This document shows, in pieces, positions 42,208 through 53,838 of a stretch of 64,000 bases of DNA (positions are counted from its first letter, which is position 1; each line of letters starts with the position of its first letter). This DNA comes from Diphasiastrum complanatum. Its lineage: Eukaryota > Streptophyta > Lycopodiopsida > Lycopodiales > Lycopodiaceae. The translations under genes and the position numbers were made by a program. The notes under the pieces are model-generated. The model saw only the letters and a program-made list of their open reading frames with translations, searched no databases and was not told where the DNA came from. The stretch is from assembly GCA_029204225.1 (NCBI GenBank), contig CM055103.1, forward strand, positions 21,082,709 to 21,146,708. Direction: 5' to 3'.

Positions 42208-43590
42208 CTGAGAGCTTATACATTAGAATATGAATATATGTTGATGGTATGTGTAAGATAATATGCCCTACTAGTAGAATATGACGATAGTTCCAAAGAT
42301 CCACGTGGTATATGGATTGACAATTTTGAATTTAATATACATGTAGTACATTTTCATCCAAAGGAAAATCGCCATAACATTGCAACATAAAAATTAATAT
42401 TTGAGATACCATTGTTAAAATAAGAATTCCTAGCAATGTTTCGACATTGTTTGAGACGTTTTGAAGAATACAGCAATTTGACATAGGTAAAATTAGGAAA
42501 CAAGAAGATCCTTTGCCACTAGGTCCCTCTCTCAAGAACATTGAAACAAATTTTCTAAAGTTAGAGCGAGCTATGGGGCCTTTCTCACGAGAGCAGTGTC
42601 GGCTAAGGGACGATCAACTGCATCCTCTAAAAGATTTGAAAATTTCACTATTGAATTCCTCAAATTAAAAGGTCTAATTTGACACCCATATGTTTTAAAA
42701 AAAAATTAAAGGGGCGGTCTAGGACGTTTCGAGACAAAATCCCAAAAAGTGATCAGGAACGCCTTCGGGAACATCCCATGCATCTATGGTACATATGTAG
42801 GAGAAATGTTGACATTATTAGAATTAGATGTGTTTAAAGACACATTTAGGACCACAATTTGAAGTTAATTGAGGTTGGATAGTGGACAACTAAAAGGGAA
42901 ATCAATGGTGTTGTGCTTTCATGAGGAAAAGAAGTTGCAACAATTGTGCAAATCAAATTTGTAGAAAAGCTTTGGAAGGAAGCAAAGGAAAAGATGGACC
43001 TTATAGGATAGAGTTTAATCTTATGCTCATATACAATGAGTGACAATACCTAAATGAAAGCAGCTCCACTTCAACACCTACGATGTAAAGGATGAGAGTG
43101 AGTCCCCACAATTTCGAAATTGAAACAAGGAGGAATATTATAAGGCCAGATAGATTATGCAAGTTACGTAACGAAGAAAAAAATAGGACATAAGGTGCAT
43201 ATGCTTTTTTGGAACCATAGCCAGTCACATGAAATCCATCATGTCTCATAAGAAACAGGGACAGACTTACATTTCATCAAATTAACTTCCTCAAAACCTA
43301 ACTAGAAAACGTGATTGGTGGGCAAAAGCAATACTAAAGATAGAAAGAATTAACACACAACAGCTGATTGTAACTTGGATGAAGATCTTAAATGAGAACT
43401 GTATGTTCGTACTATACAAAAGTACATAAATGTTATGTCTAGGATAGTAGTACCCGACACAACGAAGAAAATGTGCAATTTGTCAGATTTTGTCGGCAGC
43501 GGAAAGCGGCAACATTCCGGTCCAGTAGACGTTGTCGCGCATTGCGCGCACCCGCAAGCCGCGCGTGGGATCCCATCCCCACCGCCTAGC
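42208..43590. other. No gene recognised
   Basis: Presumed Pelota intron 1 or upstream DNA. Holds the possible MITE end at 42750-42790 and a GC-rich patch at 43480-43590. No Pelota first exon found. Confidence 0.4.
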
Positions 43591-43599
43591 CACCTGCTG

Positions 43600-43806
43600 T
43601 CTGATAAATGTATGAGTTCCATGTGGGAGATCGAGAAGCCCCATGACTGAAAGAAAGCCAACACATCACCATACCAAGAAGACCTAGCCTACTGTCCAGC
43701 TATAGTCTGAGAAGAAGTAAGCGTTGCTATCACGTATTTGTGAGTATCCATGGTCTCAAGTCGATGTAGAAAGGTAACAATCTGAAACAAAGCCTCTACC
43801 ACCATG
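43600..43806 (-). mobile_element. LINE ORF2 fragment
   Basis: Minus-strand copy of the post-RT region (EALFQIVTFLHRLETMDTH), closely matching 57975-58190. Its 5' truncation abuts the (GA)n tract. Confidence 0.75.

Positions 43807-43869
<63 letters not shown>
43807..43869 (-). repeat. (TC)n tail (minus strand) between two LINEs
   Basis: GA repeat on the plus strand; 3' tail of the half-LINE at 43870-45480 and 5' neighbour of the fragment at 43600-43806. Confidence 0.93.
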
Positions 43870-43871
<2 letters not shown>

Positions 43872-44058
43872 AGAAAGCTTTATTAACGTCTTTTCCATGC
43901 CAAAAGGCGTATAAGACGAAAAGGAGTACAACATATTAAATGGAACTCGGATGGAACAAGGCCGTCAACAGAAAACTAAACTAAAACGTAATTCGCTATG
44001 TAAAAAAGCTCATCTCTCACGTAGGAGAGGAAATAAATGAACGTAGCTCAAACATCTC

Positions 44059-45087
44059 TCATGCAGGAGAGGGAGAAGAATCTGAAATTTGAAGTTCAGC
44101 AATTTTAACCAAGATCGGGCGTCCGTCTCGAAAGAGAGCCCAGAAACCGTTGGCCTTAGCATTTGCGATAATTTTCTTTCTCTCAGTCCATTGAATGGGC
44201 GTCAGGTCTTCATCCATAAAAATAGTAGATCCCTTTAGGCAACCTCTTTTACGTAGAACCTTTTGACGAAGCAAAGCATCCTTGAAACGCAGAAACACAG
44301 TGGTGGATTGGAGCTTACCCACCAAAGCAGCAGATATGACATCCTCTTTGAGACCAAAGGTGGAATGAATGAAAGCGTTTGCCTTAGCCACGAGGTCCTT
44401 ACTCCCAAAAGAAGCTCCCTTAACTCTGACATTAAGGGCCTTGAGATCTCTTTTTTGATGTTCTTGAATAGATTCAGAAATAACCTGCTTAGATCCCTTG
44501 AGCACGTTGCAACGCCCAAGAACTCTTAGATTGCTGAAATTGCTGCTCCAAGGAGTGAACCCGCTCTTGAAGCTACTTTGCCACATCTTCTGAATTGCAT
44601 TGCCGCTTTCTTTTTCTTCTTCTTCATTTGATTCCAATTCATTCTTGAGGTAAGTAACATCAACCTTGAGAATGCCAACTTTGCCCTGGAGGGCCAAAAC
44701 CGTATTCTCCAGAGTGGCGATTTGGAATGCTTGTTACTTGATTAACGCAAGTAAGGATGCATTGGTCTCATGAAGATACTCAATAAAGAGAGGGAAACCA
44801 GACAAAGAATCAGCTGAAAGAGGCGGGGAGAAAAATGATGAAGGTGAAGGGGTGAAAGAGGGAGAGGAGGAAGAAAGAGTAGAGGGGGTGGTGGCAGTAG
44901 GGGAAGAGGTAGAGGTTGTGGGAGTGGAGGGTAGGGTTGAGGGAGAGGAAGATTTATGAGGGGAAGCAGGAGAGGGAGGGGGTTTAGTCAAAGTAAAGGG
45001 ATTTGGAGCCGTAGGAGGGATGGCCGAGAAACAAAGGGAGAAGGGGGAGGGGTTTTCTTTTTCCCCTTCCGATTCACTGATTGCCAA
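44059..45087 (-). CDS. L1-type ORF1 protein (one stop)
   Basis: RNA-binding chaperone-like protein of a LINE. N-terminal serine/proline/threonine-rich part, a leucine heptad region (TLENTVLALQGKVGILKVDV, NELESNEEEEK), an RRM-like part (LNVRVKGASFGSKDLVAKAN, TVFLRFKDALLRQKVLRKRG) and the C-terminal domain (IFMDEDLTPIQWTERKKII, LFRDGRPILV). One in-frame stop near 44734 splits the frame. The layout is that of L1 ORF1p (Transposase_22) rather than the zinc-knuckle ORF1 usual in seed-plant L1s. Confidence 0.75.
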
Positions 45088-45099
45088 TCAGCCATAATG

Positions 45100-45450
45100 G
45101 TCAGGAAGGTACAATGATGGGCCAGAAGAGAGAGGGAGGGACAGGAGAGAGGGACAGCGAGGGACAAGGGACACGGAGCGGTGGTCAGCGAGGGCAGCAA
45201 GGGACAGGTAGCGAGGATGTGAGGGTCAATGAAGGACAAGCACGAGGGACAGGATCAGTGAGGGACAGTGAAGGACAGGACAGGGAACGATGGTCAGGCA
45301 GTGAGGGACAGGGAGAGATGGACAGGCAGCGAGGAGCGATGGTCAGCAAGGGTCAGGCAGCAAGGGACAGGGAGCGATGGACAGGCAGCAATGAGTGATG
45401 GTCAGCAAGGGAAAGATAGAGAGGGACATGCAGCGAGGGACAGGAGGGTG
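45100..45450 (-). repeat. GGGACAG minisatellite in half-LINE 5' UTR
   Basis: Irregular repeats of GGGACAG, CAGCGAGG and ATGGTCAG on the plus strand, just upstream of ORF1 on the minus strand. May act as an internal promoter array, as monomers do in some L1s (inference). Confidence 0.7.
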
Positions 45451-45747
45451 CCACCATAGCTGTGAGAGAGAGGGAGGGCGCCCTCCATAGCTGCGAGAGA
45501 GAGAGAGAGAATTAGTATTAGAATTATTATTATTAACGTCTTTTGGTGCCCAGGGGCACATAAGACAAAAGAGAGTACAAAATGTGAGAAGCATTGTCCG
45601 CATAAGGACTTATTTACCAATGAAAAGACAGTAAAACTAAAACTAAAATATCGATCTCTCTGTCTCTAAGAGAAAAAGTATCCAAGCTTGACCACCAGCT
45701 GGTGAGGGTACAAAGCAAGAGCTTAACCACCTGCTCCGCGGAGGAAA

Positions 45748-48700
45748 CTAGCTACGAGCAAGCCGAAAGTAATGAGTGATGGTAGTAGTGGGTCGTGATG
45801 TAGGCTGGTGGGAGGCGTATGAAGATCTAGTAGCACTGGATCGAGCCGAAACTCTCTGTGTCTTCGATCTTCGGACGGGGACGTCAAAATCCGCAACCGA
45901 AATATCCACTCTGTCTCGCTTCTGGAAGAACTGAGTAATGTGAGCCTGACTGGAATCCATATCTGAGAGCGTAGGTAGAAGTGAAGCTCGTAAAATATAC
46001 ATCTCTCTCAAAAGAAGACCCACACATCTAGCGTCTGGATACTCGAGGAAGGAGCTCAACGTGAGGGGAATATCTCGGTATAAACAATGGTATCGTCCTC
46101 TAATCTCATAGTGTACTGGGCAGCGAAAGATGAAATGAAACTCATCTTCCACCTCCTGAAGAGAACAGAGCTGACATATCCGCTGCAATCTGGGAGTGTC
46201 TGTGTATCTACCTGTCTCGATAGCAAGCTGATGAGAAGAGACTCGAAGTTGTCCTATACGATATCTCAGACCAAAACTGTGTAAGATAAACTGGAAGAAT
46301 AGGCAAGCCCGAAACGTCCAGCCGTAAAAGATGTGTGCCATAATAATGTAGCTTGACCCTATCTGGATCAGGATGTGACCATATAGTGCGTATGTAGCTC
46401 CGGTAGATCTGCTGTCTGATATAAGCATGGGTTCCATTCGGAAGATCAAGTGCGGATAAACCCCAAGTCTGAAGAAGGGCTGAGACACTGCGATACCAAG
46501 AGTGCTTGGCTCCCTGATCCGCAATGGTACAAGATGAAGTGAGAGCAGCAACAATGTATCTGGAGGTATCTAGATCTGATACAACTAATGGAGGAGAAGC
46601 AAACTCGGCTAGTATGATATCATGTGGTACTGAGGGCTTAGCCCGGATTATCCTACTGAGCATGAGAATCTGGATACGAGTAAGATCTCTCCATGTATCG
46701 CGTGATAAATCAGGGCACCAAGTCTCAGCCGAATATAGCACAACTGGGGAGACAGTAGCAGAAAATAGTAGGCATCTGGTAGCAGGATCCTGCACATAAT
46801 AAGTAGAGCAAAATCTCTCCATATGCACAAGAGCGGTATGCCCCTTGCGGAGCCTGGCGGTGGCTGCTGGTCGAAAAGTGAGTAGCGGACCAGAGAAAAG
46901 AACTCCTAAATAGGTGTAGGAGGTCACGATCTCAATCGGTAGCCCGTCATAATAGAAAATCACATCTCTCATATGCTGTCTGTTGGTGTTAAACACCATA
47001 ATCTTAGTCTTCTTAAGGTTAACCGTCAATCCCCAACGCTGGCAAAAGTGATGTAAAGCAGAAAGGTGACTCTGTAAACCAGCTGCAGAGGATGAGAGGA
47101 GAACCACATCATCAGCGTACAAGAGAATGGGGATAATAATGTCTGCTAGGGGACAGCCCTCTCCACCTTCCTCGCGAATAATCCGCTCGAGGTCATCTAT
47201 ATATAGTGCAAAAAGAGTGGGTGATAAGGGGCAACCCTGCTTCACACCAATGGTAGAATGTATCTGTGAGGACCAGCCACTACCATCTCTGAAACGTGCC
47301 AAGACTCGCTCATATAAAGTAATGATCGCAGCAATAGTATCCTCTGAAAAGCCAAGTGAAGACAGTCTCTGGAAAAGAAGATGTCGTGGAACAGAGTCAA
47401 AAGCTTTGCGAAAATCCACAAAGCAACAGTAAATTCTCTGTTTCCGATGTCGAGCCTCCTCAATAATGCATCTCAAAATGAAGATCTGGTCTGAAGTAGA
47501 ATATCCCGGTCTGAAACCAGCTTGACCCATAGCGTGTAAACCCTCAGTTTCAGCAAAAGATCCAGTAACTGTCTGTAGTATAGAGCCATATATCTTAGCC
47601 AGAGTGTGGCCAATCATAATGGTGCGGTAGTTTCCTACATTCATGGGATCACCTGCCTTGAGGATGGGGTGAAGGATATTAGTACACCAAGCCGTAGGAA
47701 AACCAGAAGTAACAGCTGTGTTAAAAACATGAGCAATGTAAGGGGAGATGAGATGTGCTACGGGCTTTAGGAAGTCTACACTTAAGGAGTCATAGTCAGT
47801 GGCTTTATTTAGTTTGGCATGTTTAATGGCGTTTTCAACCATGTCAGGGGTGAAAAGTGAGCAGTGGTCAGGTCTCGGTGAGAGTGAGGTAGGAGGAGAG
47901 TCCGTGGTATATAACTCCGTGGCATACTCGATCCAGGATTCGATGGCTATGGGGGCCAATGTTGAAGAGTGTCTGGTGAAATGTTTCCAGAAAAAAGAGG
48001 AGGAGGGTGAATCTAAAGAGTTGATCATTTTTTGGCAGAGTGATTGTAGGTACTTGATCTTCTTTGTTCTGGTGGTTCTATGATATTCTTTCTGGCATTG
48101 TTTGAGTGTGGCAGGGGAGTGTGACCTGGCATATGTCACATGTTTGTGAAGAGAGCGGCATTCTGCATCATACCATCTGTTGTGAACACTTCTGTGAGAT
48201 GATGTCGTTTTGGTGGGGAAGGATGAGGAAGCAGCAGCTAAGAGGGATGTAGAGAGAAAAGTGGCTTGCTGGTCAATTGGTGCCATGAACGGGAAGTTAG
48301 CGAGTAGTTGGGATAAGATTGTGGTGTAATTAGTGAATCCAGATTGGGTGAAAGGAATACGTTTATGAGTGGGAAGAGAGCAAGAAACTTGCAAAGAAGA
48401 GGTTATGTGACCAAGTGAGATGTGTAAGAGTGAGTGATCGGAAATGGTAGGGGGTGTAATGGAGAAATCAGAAATGTGAGAGATCAAAGCAGGTGATCCA
48501 ATGAAGTAGTCGACCACACTATGTCCTCCACCATGAGGATAGCATGTATATGCTGATGAGGAAGGCCACTGTGTGAGGCCATTCAAAATGGCAAGAGCGT
48601 GTGTCTCTGCTAGAGTGATCAACTGCTCCCCGAAAGATGTAGCTGGAGTGTCTGCATCCTGTGATACCCGGTCTAGCCCCATATCCAAAGGGTAAAGCCT

Positions 48701-49204
48701 GAGAAGATCCGTAGCTGCATGAAATTCGGTTTGTCTAGAGCTTGTGCGGGCGTTGAAATCACCTGCTAGTAAAATGGAACCCTGCTGAGAAAAGATAGCA
48801 ATATCATCTGAGAGAGCCTGAAAAGGGTCCCCGCCAAACTCAGCAAACACTGAGGTCTGTGGAGCAAAATAGCATACAGCTATATAGATGTCCTGAGGTA
48901 ATCCCAATAGTGAGCCAATAATGTGTAACCAAATATAGCGAGCGTATGGATCTTGTTTAACCATCTGAACTGTGGTGTCTCTGTATAAACAAGCTACTCC
49001 TCCAGATCCTCGACAAGTTTTTCCCCTAACAATTGGACGAAAAGCAGAATGCCAAGAGTACTCCTGTATATTTGGAAGAGGATGATATAAGGACTCATGA
49101 GTTTCAGCCAACAACAAAATGTCGCATTTTCTAATAAAATCAGCAAAGTCTCCGGCTGATGACGAAGATAAAAAACCATTACAATTCCAGAAGCCAAGTC
49201 TCAA
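45748..49204 (-). CDS. LINE ORF2: endonuclease, reverse transcriptase, zinc finger
   Basis: Encodes an APE-type endonuclease at the N-terminus (MRLGFWNCNGFLS, ILLLAETHE, ILLAGDFNAR, ISDHSLLHI). Next comes a non-LTR RT (NYRTIMIGHTLAKIYGSIL, QAGFRPGYSTSDQ, CFVDFRKAFDSVPR, GVKQGCPLSPTLFALYIDDL, LLYADDVVLLSS) and a C-terminal CCHC zf-RVT motif (CQLCSLQEVEDEFHFIFRC). A single frameshift near 46280 separates the long frame (46208-49204, 998 residues) from the C-terminus (45748-46554 frame). With that exception there is no stop. This enzyme nicks DNA and copies the LINE RNA at the target. Confidence 0.92.
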
Positions 49205-49252
49205 ATTGGTAGGGGATCTCGGGTAGCTTCTATATCCGGGGGCCCCTAGTTC

Positions 49253-50203
49253 CTATTGTGGAAGGTCGAAAAATCTCGGTTTCCCGTCAATAAAAACAAC
49301 CCTTTGCCCTTTCTCTTTCGCTTCAAGGATAATCTTTTTTCTTGCCAACCATTGAGTATTTGTTAAGTCATCATCCATATAAATGAAAGTACCTTTAAGC
49401 TTTGCCCTAAGCCGAAGGGCAGCATTGCGTTGTGAAAGCGAGCGGAACTTGATAAACAAAACATTGTCATCAAATTTACTACGCCAAGCAGTATCAAAAC
49501 CATCAGCCACATGAGATAACTTGGAAATGAGCAAATCCGTAGCTTCTTCCAACGGTTTTCCACCATTGGCAATGCCTCTTACTCTAATGTTAAAGGCTTT
49601 TTTGGCCCTTCTGGCTTGTTCACCCAAAACTGTCTCCAAATCGTTTTCCTTCGGAAAAGATGAAATCTGAGAGTGATTACCTTGCTTAAGGATCGATGTC
49701 GTTTCTTCAACCTGTTTTGCGAGTGATGAGAGTTTGCTGCCCATATCATCCGGTTTGAAGAGTGCTGCCCACGTTTTCGTCTCCTCGACTTGTTTCTCCA
49801 AGCTATTGATCTTGTTGGAAGTCTCCTCCAAGGCACTTTTTTCTGCAATTCGTTGCTTAAGATATATATTTTCTTGCTCAAGCTGCTCCACACGTTCCGT
49901 GACACCAAAAAGATCCTTAGCTAACTTGCTATTTTCAGCTTCAAAGAGGTGTAGTTGTTTCTTAAGTCCAAGAATTTCTTGTCGGATAAAACTAAGATCA
50001 TAAGCAAAAAGACTTTCGGTAGGTTTGGAAGGAGTGTAGTCAATGGCAGCCATGTTGATGTCACTAGTTTCTATCACCGAAGACGGCTCCTCCATCACTA
50101 CCGGTGATGGGGGGGTGTCCAACAGGGAGGGGCGTGTAAGAACACCCCCCTTTTTCTTAGGTGCCATAGGAGGCGGTAAGCAGATGGAGGACAGTGTAGA
50201 CAA
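49253..50203 (-). CDS. LINE ORF1, L1-type RNA-binding protein
   Basis: 316 residues without a stop. A long coiled coil at about 75-165 (LGLKKQLHLFEAENSKLAKD, VEQLEQENIYLKQRIAEK) precedes an RRM-like core (FNIRVRGIANGGKPL, DNVLFIKFRSLSQRNAALRL) and a C-terminal domain (IYMDDDLTNTQWLARKKIIL, RVVFIDGKPRFFD). Arrangement and motifs follow L1 ORF1p. The 48-bp gap to ORF2 suits reinitiation or an internal start. Confidence 0.88.
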   Translation of the reverse strand: MSTLSSICLPPPMAPKKKGGVLTRPSLLDTPPSPVVMEEPSSVIETSDINMAAIDYTPSKPTESLFAYDLSFIRQEILGLKKQLHLFEAENSKLAKDLFGVTERVEQLEQENIYLKQRIAEKSALEETSNKINSLEKQVEETKTWAALFKPDDMGSKLSSLAKQVEETTSILKQGNHSQISSFPKENDLETVLGEQARRAKKAFNIRVRGIANGGKPLEEATDLLISKLSHVADGFDTAWRSKFDDNVLFIKFRSLSQRNAALRLRAKLKGTFIYMDDDLTNTQWLARKKIILEAKEKGQRVVFIDGKPRFFDLPQ

Positions 50204-50388
50204 ACGGCCAGGCGTAGCAGCGCAGTAGCGCAGACCAGCGCAGGGCAGGTGCGAAGGTCAGCACTGCAGCGCCAACAGGGCGGACAGCAGCGCCAGCAGG
50301 GCGGGTGGGCGCGCAAGAGAGAGAGAGGGCAGCAGCGCTAGCAGGGCGGGCAGCGCACCAGCAGGCGGGCAGCGCACCAGCAGGGCGG

Positions 50389-50392
<4 letters not shown>

Positions 50393-50448
<56 letters not shown>
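50393..50448 (-). repeat. (TC)n at the 5' end of the full LINE
   Basis: GA repeat on the plus strand, directly at the 5' boundary of the intact LINE, as expected if it inserted into a (TC)n tract. Confidence 0.92.
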
Positions 50449-50451
<3 letters not shown>

Positions 50452-51446
50452 GAAATGTTCTTTGCACCTAGGCAATACCACTTCTTGGTTTTTTTTTTCC
50501 TTGTACTATTAGTGGACATGTTGTTTTCATTTGAGATCTTCGTCCAAGTTACAACTAGCTCATTTGTGCTAATTCTTTCTATCTTTAGTGGTGCTTTTTG
50601 CCTACCAGCTATGGTTTCTTTGAGCAAGCTGAAGTGATAAAGTGCATGAGGAAGTTGGAACTTCATTTGATTGGTTTCGCGCTCTAGTTCTGCCATCACC
50701 GTGACCAAGTTCGCCTTTCACCTCCTAAGAAGTGGTAGAAACTCAATATGTTGCTCATTGTACAAATACATGAATATGTGGATATACGTTTGTGCATGTG
50801 ACCTGCACTCTACACTAGGGGGTTGATGATGTGAGTAGGAATGTAATTTTTGGTCCATGCTATGGATGAAGATTGGGTGACGTTGGAAGTGCATGTGCAT
50901 GATACTAGGTAATTTGTGATCATTGTGAAATGAATTCAAAAGATACACAGATACAAATACTTTTTTGGATATTGTTGCCGCGAGTCATGCCAAACCATGG
51001 CATTAGATTTAAGGGTTCATGGTTGATGAAGCTAAGAAAGTTGGTTGGAAGTTACAAGCATACCTAGGGAGGGGCTAAAAATTCCAATGGAGAGAAGATA
51101 GAGTTCATGTTGTTGGCACTTTATGGACTCTATTTAAAAACACATTCGCAAGCACATTAAATGAGCATATTGGATCGTATCTACAATGGAGGAATGCTTG
51201 TAGCTCTAGTGAGGCTGATCGTTGATAATCTAAGAGTTGTGGTTGGACTCCACAGGGTTGGAAATTGTGTTAGAGGATGCAAGCTACGCACAGAGCGGCT
51301 GCTTCCGTGAAGCACCAAAAAGAGTGCATTTGTCCCATAAGTAAATGGAGACTAAAACATCACCCACGTTTAAGCTCAAAGTAGACATAATACCCTTGTC
51401 CCCTGGCACCAACCCTTTTGGGGTCAAGTGGGAAAGAGGCGGGGTA
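50449..51446. other. No gene recognised
   Basis: Unique-looking DNA with short open frames only. An LTR-leader-like stretch may begin near 51300. Confidence 0.4.
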
Positions 51447-52368
51447 TGGCGATATTGTCACATAGTATGGGATCGTCCTGACCATGAGAGAGTCAAGCTT
51501 ACCTTCTATGGCACACATATTTACAATTTGGCACTCCCTGTTAGACCTTTATATCTCTCTCTTCCTCTTTCTTTTGGGCTCCGATATAGATTGGGACAGT
51601 TACGAGTCTCTTCGCATCAGCTTGCTATTGAGACAGGCAGATATTCAGGCATTTTGAGAGAGCATCGGATATGCCAGGTATGCACATTGGGTGTAGTGGA
51701 GGATGAGTTTCATTTTATCTTCATATGCCCTACATACTATGAGATACGTGGCAGATATCACTGTTTATATCGTGACACCCCTATTACCCTCAGTACACTC
51801 TTGGGAGTATCAGGATCCCAGATGTGTCGGCCTTTTACTACGAGAGATGCTTATGTTGAGAGCCTCTTTGCTCCCATCAGAGAGTATTACTGATACTAGC
51901 CAACATCTCATTACTAGCTTCTTTCATAAGCAAGAGCGCGATGACCTATCAGATGATGAGGCAGTCATACCGGTGAGAGCGAAGGCCCAGCGTGCTCAGC
52001 CACCACCTCTTGCTAGATCTACGCGGGCCTCTAGAGCTACCAGAGCTCCTCGATCACAGCCCACAGATGCTATGGGTATTAGACGCTTTTTTCGAGATTG
52101 ATATTCATCCTCAGTAGAGCAGGCGGTTAAGCTTTTGCACCTGTACCCTCTTCAGAGCTGGAGGTTAAGCTCTTGTGTATCTGCTCTTTTATGCATGTTA
52201 TGATTCTATATTGGCTATGTCTTTTCCTAGCTCAAGAGAGTTCTATATTGTCTTTTCCATTTAGACTAGCGTTTTTTATTATGTTGTCCGACATCGACAG
52301 TATTCCTACGAGACATGTACTCATTCATTCTGTCTTAGGCACTCAACAGACATTAATACATTTTCTTT
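51447..52368 (+). mobile_element. LINE 3' part (ORF2 C-terminus)
   Basis: Encodes GLRYRLGQLRVSSHQLAIET and the zinc motif CQVCTLGVVEDEFHFIFIC, then a basic tail. Very similar to 58211-59146. The 3' hairpin is damaged: relative to that copy about 10 bases of the stem-loop are missing near 52336. Followed by CTTTC and a long (TC)n. Confidence 0.82.
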
Positions 52369-52371
52369 CTT

Positions 52372-52430
<59 letters not shown>
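52369..52430 (+). repeat. (CTTT)n(TC)n between LINEs
   Basis: Tail of the preceding LINE; the next LINE starts at its end. Confidence 0.92.
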
Positions 52431-52433
<3 letters not shown>

Positions 52434-53150
52434 CCTTCCAGTTGGGTTCTGTCCCAACTCCACGAACCTCATCTCTCTCCACCATCGACCGTGCATCGAA
52501 AGTTACCAGGAAGCCCTTACCTCTTTACTCCATCACTTCCCACATGATACTACATTAGATTCACAGGCTCGTTTCCTTACCACCTCACTTCATACAGCTG
52601 CCTCGGTTTCCTTTCCATCCACACCCCACCGTCGTGCAATCACACTGGTGACCCCATGAATCCTAATAACTACCGTAATATCATGATAGGCCATGTCATA
52701 GCGAAGCTTTATGGTGCTATACTTCAGTCAACGATCGGTTCTAAGGCTGAGACCAGGAGACTACATGCATTGGGCCAGGCTGGCTTTCGGGCTCACCATT
52801 CCACCACAGATCATGTCTTCACCCTCCAAGCTATCATTGAGGAAGCCAGGCATAGGAGACAGAGGGTTTACTATTGCTTTGTTGACTTCAGGAAAGCTTT
52901 TGATTCTGTTCCACGCTTTCTTCTCATCCAGCGACTACGTGATGTTGGCTTCTCTGCTGACACAATTCTAGCTGTGATGGCACTGTATGAGCGAGTTCTT
53001 GGATGTTTTCGGGGTGACACTGGCCTCTCAGACCACATATGGTATACCATCGGGGTGAAACAAGGTTCCTCCCTTTCACCTACACTATTTGAACTATATA
53101 TTGACGAGCTTGAGAGGATCATTGAGCAGAGTGGTGGTACAGGTTGCCGA
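52431..53150 (+). mobile_element. LINE reverse transcriptase fragment
   Basis: Part of the region between endonuclease and RT, then NYRNIMIGHVIAKLYGAIL, QAGFRAHHSTTDHVF, CFVDFRKAFDSVPRF, GVKQGSSLSPTLFELYIDEL. The sequence departs from LINE after GGTGC (about 53150), just before the catalytic motif. Confidence 0.82.
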
Positions 53151-53825
53151 CAAAAGAGACCCTCCTCCTCCAGAGGCGCACTTTTGATGGAGAGATCTTT
53201 CTCACATATGCCATTGTGTTTTGCTCTCTTGTGTGGTAGAATCTCTTGCTCATTAATGCTAGTGTTATGCTATCCATTTGTTTCTAGATTGGTGTTTTAT
53301 TGGATCTTGTTTCTTTCATTGTAATCTTGCTAATGTAATGTTCTTCATGCTGGAAATTCGTGGACCACAAGCATTCGAGATCCATTCGGCCTAATTGAAG
53401 GAGCAATATCAAAGATTAATGATGCTAGAATGCTCCCTACAGCATACACTATCATTCTAGATAATGAAGCAAGTTTCTTTTATGAGTATTATGTAATTTT
53501 CTGCTAACATCCTCTTCATTCTTTGCTGTCCACCATAGCTGGGCAGATCCTATCGCTTCATAAGTATGATCAATTAATTGCATGTCGACAAATTTACAAT
53601 TTGCTAACAATTTACTTTTGCATATGCAAGTTGTAGTCCACGCATGTTGCATGCATGTCTCCTGATTTTTTCAGATTGCTTGCATGTTGCCATATTTGCT
53701 TGCATGTCGAATGCATGTTAGTGGTTTTGATCTATTTTTGAGTTGTAGAAGACCATCAAGGTTTCCTAGATTGGTAAACCTTGATTCAAAGATCCTTTCT
53801 ATCTCTATTCTCAGCTCTATAACAG
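53151..53825 (+). repeat. Probable copia LTR region
   Basis: Lies between the LINE break and a tRNA-Met primer site; probably contains the 5' LTR of the following copia, ending CTCTATAACA. The start is not resolved. Confidence 0.45.
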
Positions 53826-53838
53826 TGGTATCAGAGCT
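53826..53838 (+). other. tRNA-Met primer-binding site
   Basis: TGGTATCAGAGCT one base after the presumed LTR end. Confidence 0.7.

Larger units (their letters stand above)
43870..45480 (-). mobile_element. ORF1-only half-LINE
   Basis: Minus-strand element with a GGGACAG-type minisatellite as 5' untranslated region (plus 45100-45450), one ORF (ORF1), a short 3' untranslated region, the family hairpin (43897-43910), GACGTTAATAAAGCTT and a (TC)n tail. No endonuclease or RT lies between ORF1 and the 3' end. A second element of the same design is at 61756-62825. Confidence 0.7.
45481..50392 (-). mobile_element. Nearly intact LINE, 4.9 kb
   Basis: Minus strand: (TC)n at 50393-50448, a cysteine/alanine/proline-coding GC-rich 5' region, ORF1, 48-bp spacer, ORF2 with one frameshift, 3' untranslated region with hairpin GTGCCCAGGGGCAC (45546-45559), GACGTTAATAATAATA and a short TC tail (about 45493-45509). 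The longest and best-kept element of the family here. Confidence 0.88.
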
